A DNA stretch of 64,000 nt, from positions 1,178,001-1,242,000 of the forward strand of contig CP021225.1 in the NCBI GenBank assembly GCA_003999685.1, written 5' to 3'. The notes below the pieces were generated by a model. That model was not told the DNA's origin. It ran no database searches and saw only the letters and a program-made list of their open reading frames with translations. Below, piece after piece: positions 31,724 through 42,262 of the stretch; position 1 is the first letter of the stretch, and every line of letters begins with the position of its first letter. The translations under genes were made by a program, and so were the position numbers. The DNA is from Taiwanofungus camphoratus. Taxonomy: Eukaryota; Basidiomycota; Agaricomycetes; Polyporales; Taiwanofungaceae.

Positions 31724-32453
31724 CCACCACCGGAGGCCGGAGACGAGGATGCTGGGAAAACGCGTGGGCCGATATCGAAGCAATTGTAATCGTTCCTAGG
31801 ACGTGTACTTATCTGGAATAGCAATGACAGCGGCGTTATTTGTACCTGAGAAACATTTCATCTTTGAGGCTTCGTGCCCTGCTTGTCGATGGCTGTACAA
31901 TCCAGTTTGTTCCCAGCAGTATTTCATATTCTGACAGCTTGTGAACTGGCAGCACATGACTTTCCGCGGGCATCACACTCTCCCGAACATAACCATACGA
32001 CTTCAAACATCCACAATCGGCTGCGTGGAGCGTGCTTTCTATTGCGTGCTGATGAAACAACATCTACTGAACATGGCAAAAGCGTCCCTGAGTATGAGGT
32101 GAAAAAACAGACTACATGTTCATGAAAGGGAAAAATAATAAGTTGTGGCGGCAAATGGACGATTATAAAATTGTACAGACAGGCACTGAACAACAATGAC
32201 AACAGCAACAGCGCAGGGAAACGCTCACGAAGACGGTCGTAATGTACATTCGATTTACGCAATAACAATGGGCGTCGTGTGGATGGTTGACAAGAGAACA
32301 TGATGGTAGTCCGGAGATCGTCCACGACGAACCATGGATAGACAACAACAAAACAGAGAACAAGGCCTGCTCGTCCTGGAGGCCATTACGGTATATGTCG
32401 ATAAGGTATGCCGATACCAATACGTTGTACAGAGGAGACGGAAATGCTGCCGT
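31724..32453. other. Convergent 3' region, CAP2 and G-alpha
   Basis: This region lies between two convergent genes. No gene or repeat was recognised. Confidence 0.55.
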
Positions 32454-34547
32454 TCAGACAAGCGCAGCAGACTTGAGATAGTCACGGAAGATCGAGTCGC
32501 GGACGTTGCTGATGATGCTCTGCGTCGCCTTCGTGTCCTGTGTCTCTAGTCAATTTTTGCTATACACATCGGAGTTTCGGATGAGTGACGTACAACGACA
32601 CTTGTCAGATGCGTGTACAGCACACGCTTGTTCTCGTTGTTCTTCGTGTGCACCTGTGCGAAGTGCGCCTTGAAATAATTCACGACAGCGTCCACCTCGT
32701 TCGGGCGGTCACCGTACGACGTGATGCTGTCATACCCCTCCCGTATTAACTGACGTCGTGAGAAACGATTCACACAAGGTAGCACGCACTATTTCTTAAG
32801 TTTGATTCCCTTTGCTAACTTCTCGGCCAGGACATCCGCCTTATCTGCAAGATTAGACGGGAATCAATCTCACACATCAAAATAAAGAGAGGGAGCGCAT
32901 ACTCAGAAATAGTACTAAGTGCGTATTCTTCAGCAGTGGATTGGAGCAGATAGACTTGAATAGCTGCAGTGAGTCGTCCACTCGGTTCGTTCGGGGATCT
33001 TCGGCGAGATACTGCACCGCAGCGGGGTCAGAGTCCCGTCAATGCGAATATCAAACCAACTTTGGTGACTTACTTGATCAAATGCGCTGACTGGCGCCAT
33101 GAAAATGATTGCGGTTCTGATCCCCTCAGTCAGAATGAGACATCATGTCAGGGACCAAGATCACGTACGCATCATCAAAATAGGGGACCCAAGTGTGCCT
33201 CTGTCCCCGCGCGCCCCCGACATCGTACAGATGCCAGGTGACAGTCCGGCCGTGCAATGGAACATCAAAAATGTGTTCCGCGACTCCCATAGTTTGAATC
33301 CTTGCATGCAGTATGTCCTCTATACGGATCCTATAAGATACGCGAGGCGCAGCAATTGTCACACGACAAACCTGTGGTGGGAATATAACCAGGCGTAGAC
33401 ACGCGTTCGATGCTAGTCAAGAAACTGGGAAGACAACCGAATCAGTACATCAGGCTTCTCAAGCCCCTGGCCAATGCAGCCGAGCATCTGCCAGGAAAGA
33501 CGCGAAACGGCACTCACTACTCCGCCCACTCGTCCAGCCTCAGCTTCCGCCGGTCTCGGAGCTTCTTCACCACGGGGTGCTCCCACAGCTCCAGCACATC
33601 GTCCTTGCACGTGCTGAGAGTCGTCGCAGCCTCCTCGACGAGCTTGTCCTTCTCCACCCCTGGTTCGGGTGAAGGCTGCTTCTGGCCCGCGCTGACGTCA
33701 CGCGCCTCCTCGGGCGTGTTCTCGAGCGAGCTGCGCTGCCCCGTGAAGCTGAAGCGGCCCTGGCTGCCCCGGCGGTCGCGTCCCCGGCCAAACGCGAGCC
33801 CGAACGTGCGCGCCTGCCAGCCCGAGCGGACCATCACGCTGCCCTTCCCCGAGCCCGAGACGGACACGCCGCCGGAGAGGCGAGAAGCGAGCGAGGACTC
33901 GATCGAGAGGAGGGGCGAGAGGCGCAGGCGGAGCGCGGCGAGCTGGTTGTCGGTGGAGGGTGAGGGCGATGGTGAGGGTGGGGATGGTTCAGGGCTTGGG
34001 ATCGCTGTAGGTACGGTGGTGATTAGTGGGCTGTCCGGCGTGCCGAAGGTCGGGTCTGGCGCACCCTCGTCGTCGGAGTCACCGTCGCCGTACAGGTCGA
34101 GCGCTTCGAGGATGCGCAGGACGGGTCGCACGATGTTGTAGTAGATCACAACGCGCCACGAGAGCCGCTCTTCCTCCAGCGACGTGGGGTTGTACATGAG
34201 CTGGAACTGCTTCTGCAGGGTCGACTTGCCAGACTCGGCTTGGCCGAGGAGGAGCAGCTGCGCGGAGTGGAAAACGGGTCAGGATCGATCAGGTCTCAGT
34301 GTCTCTCCCCGCACTGCGTTCCGACGCTAACCTTCACATCTTGCTTGTTCTTCTTGTATCGCTCCCTGTCAAGCCTGATCTCCTCGTCGATACTATCACT
34401 GATCCTCTTCGCCTCTGCCTCTCTCTGCAGCCGCGACAATCGATCCCTATCAGTTTCTGTTGCCGGAGGACGCAGGATGGCTGCGAGCGGATCCGCCGAC
34501 TCGGTGTTCGTGCTGTGCACTGAAGGGGGTCTCGAGGTGCGTATCAT
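32454..34547 (-). CDS. Atypical heterotrimeric G-protein alpha subunit
   Basis: This is a G-alpha family GTP-binding protein of 527 residues, clearly longer than the usual 350. Exons are 34332-34547, 33518-34257, 33372-33424, 33169-33319, 33074-33116, 32903-33011, 32790-32844, 32594-32726 and 32454-32537. Conserved elements are G1 LLGQAESGKSTLQKQF, the switch I Arg and Thr in ILHARIQTMG, and G4 FLNKAD. Three features are unusual. The switch II motif reads DVGGARGQRHTW, so the catalytic Gln of DVGGQ is Ala. The G5 TCAT position reads TSVV. The helical domain carries a Pro/Ser-rich insert of about 120 residues. There is no N-terminal MGxxxS myristoylation site and no C-terminal Cys. Basidiomycetes carry such divergent extra G-alphas besides canonical ones, and their role is not established. 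Confidence 0.92.
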
Positions 34548-34904
34548 GACCGGAGCGAAGAACGGGGAAGGGAGCGGAAAAGTTGGTGGTCGGGAGGGAG
34601 AGATGGGGGGAGGACAAGGAGGCTGATATGCCGCCTTAAAGGGGAGCAGAAGAGCCAAGAAACTTTGATGCTGCTGCAGCGCCTATCGACGTGATCCATG
34701 TTAGAACTCGCTGCTCTTGGAAATGTGTCTTCCCCCGGCACATATCCGGCACACGCCGGCCGCATACTCCCTAAATTGGGATTTCCCCCACCACACACCC
34801 TCCGGTCTTCCGGCCGGCGGGCGTTGTGGCGACCATATGCTTCCGCGATACTTAGTGCGTCTCGCCGCGCACCATCCCCTCGAGAACCGCTGCTAGTCGA
34901 TATT
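34548..34904. promoter_or_regulatory. Divergent promoter region, G-alpha and cyclophilin
   Basis: A 357-base gap separates the two start codons and must hold both promoters. It is rich in pyrimidine tracts. No defined site is claimed. Confidence 0.45.
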
Positions 34905-36087
34905 ATGGTGCGCACAGTTGATTATCTGTTGTTCTGATTGATGCGCTAATTTTCCTTAGTCAGTCACCCTCCATACAACTCTCGGTGACATCAAGGTGCG
35001 CTTCCCGCAATATATAATCAAATGATGCAGCTCGTCATGTACATCTCCTCATCCATGCTGCCAGATAGAAATCTTCTGCGAAGCGGTTCCAAAGACCGCC
35101 GAGGTGAGCATCTCCTCATGCTTTTGTCCAGTATCTGCGGTGCCAACGCGCCCCGTCGCCAACGTAACGGCACCACGTTAGAACTTCCTGGCGCTATGCG
35201 CATCCAACTATTACGACGGATGTATTTGGCACCGGAATATCAAGGGTTTCATGGTCCAGACCGGTGATCCAAGTGGCTCGGGAAAAGGAGGACAAAGCAT
35301 CTACGGACAGCCATTCGCAGATGAAATCCGATCCACATTGAAGGTGAGAAATCTGTTGCACAGCCCCGGCTTAGCTGTACGACTGTGCCGTCCAGATAGA
35401 CCTGTGATTGACAATGTGGACATATCTATTGTCAACGTCTACCCTTTCTGACAGTTCAATAACCGTGGTATAGTCGCAATGGCTAATGCTGGTCCGGACT
35501 CCAACAAGTCCCAGTTTTTCGTTACATACGCCAAGCAACCCCATCTGGATGGGAAATACACCATCTTTGGGAAGGTGAAATCATAAGTGCGCTTTAGCGG
35601 GTGGGCACTAAAATGCGCCTCGGACAGGTCATCGACGGGGCAGATTCTACCTTGGACGCGATGGAGCGGGTTCCTGTAAACGCAAAAAACAGGCCTTTGA
35701 ACGAAATCAGATTGACTCATGTGAGTGTCAATATTTGTTCCTTTATCTCGAGTCGTACACGTAACAGGGGACTGCTGGTGCCTTGTCCTCCGAACACGAG
35801 GCCCTGCAATGCTGGCAAAGCGCAGGTACTCTCGGCTCCTCCAACTAATTTTCGGACAGAAAGCTCTTCTTCGGGCCCGCGCTACGCTTGGATCGTTCCG
35901 CCAGAAGCTACCGGGCCCGGATATGCCTGAACTTTGCTTTCGGAGCTCACGCAGCTGGCTGCCTGCGGCCGTGTTATTCTCTTCCGTTCTTGATGTATAT
36001 GTCACCAACTTTTCTAATCACATCTACGCCGGGCAGGTGACGATCCACGCGAATCCCATTGCAGACGCGCAATTGGCCGGCCGATAG
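34905..36087 (+). CDS. Cyclophilin-type peptidyl-prolyl isomerase (PPIL3 type)
   Basis: This cyclophilin catalyses proline cis/trans isomerisation. PPIL3-type members associate with the spliceosome in the nucleus. Exons are 34905-34907, 34960-34995, 35065-35103, 35182-35343, 35455-35574, 35628-35720 and 36037-36087, for 167 residues. The first coding exon is just the ATG, immediately followed by the intron donor GT. Joined to the next exon it gives [15 protein letters not shown], the family's standard start. Active-site motifs are [20 protein letters not shown], the Gln and Phe in [20 protein letters not shown], and the final VTIHANP. The last intron (316 bases) is five times longer than the others. 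Confidence 0.93.
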
Positions 36088-37209
36088 CGGCTTTTCGCGC
36101 TTTTGGTGTGTACTGTGCATGTATGTATTTCTCGAACGCAATTCTCGTGCTGCGTGTCCCACGGGATGTACCAGCTTTCGCACTGTGCTTCCCTCGTGGC
36201 CTTGGCACGGCCGGCGGGCCCTAGATGCAGCCCGCGTGGTCGATCAAGCGCAACCCGAAGCTTATCTGCAGCGAATCTCCTCCATTGTGTTATACAGAGT
36301 ATGTCTTCGGTCAACGGCTTGTATTCAATATTCAGGGCCAGGGGAATGGTCTGAGACTCTGAGGAATGCGGAACGCCTGACAACTTATCAAGGTTACACT
36401 TCCGCTCGAGACGCACCAAGCACTTAGTTATTGTGCTGGCTTATTTGCACCAGTGGGTACCATGGGCACGTCGATTCGATGTCTCCGGTCCAGAGATGGT
36501 GTGTACTTGAGTAGCGCATTGCGTATGCAAGGTAACAACATAGACGAGGATTCGCTGACTCGGCATTGCACCTCGTCTACTCCTATTCGTAGTAGATGCA
36601 ACAGGCTAGAGTTCGCCATGAGCGCACGAGCCTTCAGGTACTTTTGCACAGTACAGTATGCCACGTAGTTTTAGTCATACACGCTACACAGTGCATACAA
36701 CGTGAGCGCTTACGCTCATCAAGAAATTCAAAGTCGACGGGCGCCTTGGATCGAATTACAGCTGTGATATGATCGCGCTTGTGGCGTTCTGAAATCCCTA
36801 GCATCATCCTAGCGCCTGGAGAAACCGAACCTGGTATGCAGCGAACTGATTTAGTAGGAGCGATACTGGCATGCCCGCTAACCCCGCAGATGCAGGTGGG
36901 CCGGATCCTGTGGGCCAAGGGACTGAAACTGATCTGCCAGCATGACCCTGAGCTAAGCAGACGCTTTCAATGCAGGACTTCCAAGGTAGAAGCCAGTGCC
37001 TGAGACGCTGCATGAATGCTATAAAGTTGATGGAAGACCAGCGCTATACTGATCCCGTCTTTACTTGACCATTCCTCGGCCCTGTAGCCTGACCGCACAG
37101 TCTGGGATGGGATGACTCCAGAAGAAAAGCGCGAGTGTTTGCGATCTCAGACAACAAGCAGCGCTTGTTTGGCACCTGAAACTGTTTGTTGACGGACGCT
37201 TTTCTCAAG
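36088..37209. other. Intergenic DNA upstream of the MFS relic
   Basis: No supported gene. The normal N-terminal exon and start codon of the downstream permease relic were searched for here and not found. Confidence 0.45.
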
Positions 37210-39300
37210 CGAGAGGGTCGAAAGAGGGCTCGGAGTCGCCGCTCAAGGACGGCCTCCGCAGCTCCAGCGATGTCGAGAAACAGTATGGTGGCGCTGCAGT
37301 TGCGACGATCGAGTATGATGACTACAAGCGGTGGTTCCCCAATGTCAATGAAGCGAAGGTACTACGAAAGGTTGACTTCAGAGTCATCCCTGTTCTATGC
37401 ATCATGTATCTCTGGGCTTTCCTTGACCGGTATGTGCACGTCTTGCGCATGGGCTATATACGCCAACCACCGGCACGCTATTTGATACGGGGTGAATATC
37501 TCGAATGCGGCGCTATTTGGCATAAAGACGGACTTGAGGTTGAAGGGCACGGTGTTAAACACGGCCCTGGTCGTTTTGTGAACTTATTACTGTGATTCTC
37601 GCGTTCTGGTGGGATTGTGATGCCTGTGTATCCAGTTTCGTTCCCTATATCCGAACTCCCTTCCAATATCCTGCTCAAGCGGTTCAAGCCACACGTCTGG
37701 CGTGAGTCCTCACTTGCCTGAGGCACTATGCTCTTAAAATGCGAGGTAGGATGCTTACCGGGTCGTCTTTATTTAGTGTCACTATCCACGTTCCTGTTCG
37801 GAGTTATATTTGTCTGCTAGGGCCTCACTCAGAATTCAAGCGGCCTCATTGCGACACGCTTCTTCTTGGGCAGGTATCGTTGGAAGTGTAAGAAATCATC
37901 ACTGACAGTTTCCTCTCATAGGTTTAGTCGAGTGCAGTGTGTTCCCAGCATGTTTCTACCTCATCGCCATGTCAGTATATGTTATCATCTAAATACATAA
38001 TTCAAACGCTGACATGGACTTCAGGTGGTATAAGCGAGCGGAAGCTCAGAAGCGGTATTCGTTTTTCTTCAACTCGACGACACCGGCGGGCGCCTTGGCG
38101 GGTTGCTTGCTTCTGCGATTGGCAAAATGGACGGCATGAGGGGCCTCCGTGGCTGGCGATGGATCTTCATACTAGGTAGCCCCCTGCGAAATCACAACTG
38201 TAGCTTGAAGTATTCATGCTCCTTCTTGACGGAAGGGGCCATGACATGCGTGATTGCTGTGATCTTGTACTTCCCAATTTCCGATTTCCCAGAAGACGTG
38301 ACCTGGCTGATAGTGGAGGAAAAAGAATTCGTCCAAGCACGTCTATATGAGGACGTGGGCGACTCACGCAAGGATGATCCGTTGACTCTGAAGGGTTGTA
38401 CTGGAAGTTTTCAAAGATTGTGAGAGGTTATCCAGGCTTCCATAGTATAGACGCTGATCGCACTCAATATGGCAGACAAAGTCATTGTAGGTGCCTTCAT
38501 GTATTTTGGGCTCCTCGTTCCCGCTTATGGTTGCGGTCCGTATTCTGTCTATTTCGTTCTCTGGGTTCGACCGCTGACAAATTTGCTCAGCATACTTTGC
38601 GACATCTATCATTCAAGGCCTTGGGCACAGCACCATCCGGACACAGCTGCTTTCCGTCCCTCCTTGGGCATGTGCCTACGTCGCCGCGATGATAGTAGAA
38701 ACTGCATCAAATTACTTTCGCCACCGCTTCATCTTCGCCCTCGCACCGACACTGATAGCCCTTGCCGGCTACATCATCTTGCTTGTTGTGCATGACAACC
38801 CGAAGCTCCAGTATGGCGCCTTGTTCATCTGTGCGATTGGCACCTATTCTGGGATGCCGGTAGCCATCTGCTGGTTCAACACGAACCGTGAGGGGTATAT
38901 ACAACACTTTAGCTTCAAGCGTTTCTGATCATATTGTCTGCAGTTGGGAGTCACCACAGGTGAGCGGTCGGGTCTGCATGGCAGGTCGGGTTTGGCGATA
39001 GTGAGTTCCTTGTTCTAAAGTGCAGTCAATGGCTTTGCATATTGAACTTGTCGTGCAGCCGGCGGCATTATCGCAGTATATTCCTTCCTCGCTAAAGATG
39101 CTCCAAAATACATCCCTGGATACAGCATTTGCATCGCGTTCATCTGTCTGACCGTTGTCGCGGAATGTGCTTACTTCTTCGGTCTTATATTTGAGAACCG
39201 CAAGCGGGACCTCTCGCAATGCAGGAATGAGATCATACTTACGCTCGAGGAGAAAACCACTATGGGAGATCTGAATCCCGATTACCGATACTTACTGTAA
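37210..39300 (+). pseudogene. MFS permease relic, Dal5/TNA1-like anion:cation symporter family
   Basis: Many exons of a 12-helix major facilitator are readable: WFPNVNEAKVLRKVDFRVIP, FGIKTDLRLKGTVLN, ELPSNILLKRFKPHVW, LIATRFFLG, GAFMYFGLLVPAYG, CWFNTN and the C-terminus LTEEK-like to a stop at 39298-39300. Intact relatives import allantoate, nicotinate or similar carboxylates across the plasma membrane. Four lesions mark this copy as dead. No ATG precedes the first exon in frame. A net 5-base loss near 37650 removes two residues between FFVPYI and ELPSN and shifts frame. An in-frame TAG lies at 37818-37820, and a TGA at 38961-38963 where an Arg or Gln codon is expected. Both stops can be explained by C-to-T change. 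Confidence 0.75.
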
Positions 39301-39485
39301 TCCAACATTCAAAAAACTTCTTCGGAAGTAGTAAGTTATTCGCAGAGGACACTTGTATGCAAGTTGTACTTTGTAATATGCAAGCTGTCCAGTAACGTCA
39401 AGCAAATGCAGAGTGCGCTTGTTCACCAATAATCAAACTTCAAGCTTGCACAAGGAGATGTGCTGATCGCGATGTCCGATTGCTG

Positions 39486-40860
39486 CTAAGAGTCATCCTC
39501 GGCATGCGGATATTTGCTGGAAGCACGTATCTCCCTCAACTGCCTGAGAACGGAGAATAGTATGTTCCAAATATCACCTGAAAGGCCAGGGGCGCTCGTT
39601 TCTGACGGGCGCTGGGGTCCTCGTCTCTCCCAAATCGCATCGCAAACCCGAGCTTCACGATCGTACTCGGACCATGGCATACGACCCGTGAAGGTCTGCG
39701 GTGCGTCAGTACAAGTTGACGGAACAGAGAACAGAACGGACCTCGATCATCACCATTGCAAAGGAATAGATGTCGACAGTCTGGTTTGGAGGCAAGTTCT
39801 CGGCTCCAAACCATTCCGGGTCCAACACCTCGGGCGCCGTCCATCTGTAGGGTTTGTCGAGGTCTTCCTTACGCTCACCGGAATAGAACGGCTGGTGTAG
39901 AACGTTGATGCCGATATCAGTGATCCTTGCTGTTCCGTCATCGTCTACAAGAATGTTCCTCTTTCCGATGGTAAAGAGTGAGGATACGCTACCGACACAG
40001 CGGCTTCATTACTCACCCCCTTCAAGTCCCCGTGGATGACTCCCATGGAATGCAAGTATTCGAGTCCTGCGGCGACATCGATAACCTGGAGCGATTTAGC
40101 ACGTCAACGTACAATCCATAACTGGTGCATAAGACCGCTAGGTCACCAGATTGAGTCTATCTGCTTGGGGACACAGACGCAGATATTCCTCGATATCGCT
40201 ATTGCCCATCCACGGGGTCACTACGCATAAATTGTCTGTGAAAAGCGATGTGTTGACACCCAGCAATGATACAATATTTGGATGACGAAGCCTATTCCAC
40301 ACGGTGCACCCTTCGATGAAGTCCTGATCAAAGTCACGCCAAGGTCCATGAATAAATCGTCCCGCACATGCTTACTTTCGCGAATTCCTGGAACCCTGGA
40401 CCAGAAAATTCAAATTCTGGTCTCACTACTTTGAGGGCCACGGCCTGGCCACGAAAATGGCCCATCCATACAGTTGCAATTAGCCCCATCGTCGGAAGGT
40501 CCGTATGTACCTTTTCCAGTTCTTTCGAGGGAATGATGAGTGACTTTCTATATTCGGGGCTTGATTTGAGGAGAGGACATCGTTTGGCGGGTTCTGCGGT
40601 ATCCGGCGGCACCACCCTGCTCAAACCCTATATTCCTATAACGTCACAGCGAATAAATTGAGGTGCAAGATACGAACCTTGTTGATCAGCGCTATAGCCG
40701 ATTCAACATCGGGGTCCTTGTACATGTATGGTAAAGGCCGAGTATCATTTCTAGGCACGATGAGTATGACGTGGTCACTCTGATAGGAATGGTATCCCAA
40801 AGTTTGAAAGCAACGCACGTACCTGCCATAGGTGAAGCATTTTTGAATAGCTAGTTTCAT
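39486..40860 (-). CDS. Protein kinase-like protein, TKL-like basidiomycete type
   Basis: This is a kinase-fold protein of the lineage-expanded group often annotated as TKL or fungal tyrosine-kinase-like. From an ATG at 40860 (MKLAIQKCFTYGR) short exons lead to the kinase domain. The ATP-binding Lys lies in GQAVALKVV. The catalytic loop reads VIHGDLKGANIL, that is HGD in place of HRD but with Asp, Lys and Asn retained. The metal-binding motif reads DIG instead of DFG. PYRWTAPEVL and DIYSFAMVMIE follow. The final exon (FTGRMPWSEYD, RRGPQRPSE) ends at 39486 without the usual last helix. HGD is normal for this group. DIG and the short end could lower activity. Substrates are unknown. Confidence 0.75.
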
Positions 40861-42262
40861 ATCTATCAAAGATATGAAATTGTTATATGACAAAATCCTG
40901 AGTCGTGAAAATGGGGAGAGGATGAACTACCGACTGGGCTCATTCGACTACCTATATAGTGCCCAGTACGCCACACCAGTACGCGCTCGTCGCTAGGATA
41001 GCTTTGAATACAACAAAGTGAGCGAGTTGCTGTTGTTGCATTTGTCGTTAGGATTTCTCTATGGTCTTACCGTTGGAAATGTAGCACCAATTGTTCTACA
41101 TGTCTTGAATGCCATTCATAGCAGCCAGAAGTAGTGCTCATCGTAAAATAAAGACCATACGTTGCCAACTCGAATTCGCGCGCCTTCCTCTTTAACTATC
41201 GTCGGATCCTCAACGACCATGTAAGAGACCGGCAAGGATCCTAGGATCGTATCGTCAAAGTGAGCCTTGCATAAAGTCATCTGTCAACAAAGCTCATGGT
41301 GCCTCACTCGCAGGATAGTAGTGAATCTCCCTGGGCAACACTGACAATAAATGGATGCGGTGACGAGACAACACATCGCATGGTACCTATAGACAAAACA
41401 CGGTCAACAGCATAGCTATGCTCCGTATTTTCTACCACAACACTTACCTGGCAATCATGCCAGTGCGTACTAACGGTGGCGCGTGTAAAATGGGCGCTCC
41501 GAACCCGGCAGCGCTATCGAGACCAGTCTTCAGGGTAACATGTGCAAGTTTGGATGAACTAAGCTTCTGATACGCAGCGTATTTTCAGATATTTTATCTT
41601 ATCGGCTCGGACATGCTGCCAATTTTTCAAATGCAAAGGACCATCAGCACCATCTGGTTTGACTCGTGCTCTCACTTTCCACCGCGGAATGCTTGCTTGT
41701 TGCAGCTCTGAGAGACCGCAAACGTTCTTCCAGAGATTGCGTGATGCGGGGAAATAGGTTCGGCCGGCATGTCAATCGAAACTCCGATCGTGCCGAGATC
41801 TTCGGACTCCATTCTCAGTCTCAGAAACGCTACTGCGAACTTGAAATATTCTCGATTCTATGAATTCTTTCACCTAGACGTCGACGTGATCCATGGGTCG
41901 AGGATATACTTATTCTTCTTAGTTGCTCATATCGACGGATTCAACATGAAAGAAACAGTAAGTGAGAGCTGTAGGACCCCTAGTGCCTGAGCTGCGTTAC
42001 TTATAAGGAACGCCGAATGCCTCAAATATGCCGCATGCTTGTGATAATCGCATGCACTCTGCAGTGTGTTTATATTCGTCATGTACTTATCACTGCATCC
42101 CTCACAGTGGTGCTGCCGTCGGCGAGTATGTTGCCGCCGGCGTGCCCGCAAATATATGGCTTAAAGGACCGGGGGCTGGATTCTTTGCTTCCTGGTTTTC
42201 GTGCACTACCACCCACTGGTTGCGTGATCGTCTGATTGAGCTTGTCCACCATCTCGCAACCG
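40861..42262. other. Intergenic DNA with unassigned coding-like pieces
   Basis: On the minus strand, 41161-41280 reads MTLCKAHFDDTILGSLP then VVEDPTIVKEEG and ends at a good GT donor. A second piece at 41448 to about 41545 (TGLDSAAGFGAPILHAPP) also ends at a GTAAGT donor. They may be exons of one unrecognised minus-strand gene or upstream exons of the kinase gene, but I could not join them in frame. Confidence 0.35.

Noticed and set aside
33410-34141. Plus-strand open frame of 243 codons
   Set aside because: It is antisense to the G-alpha second exon. The G-alpha strand has the conserved motifs, so this frame is open only because of GC-rich codon use.
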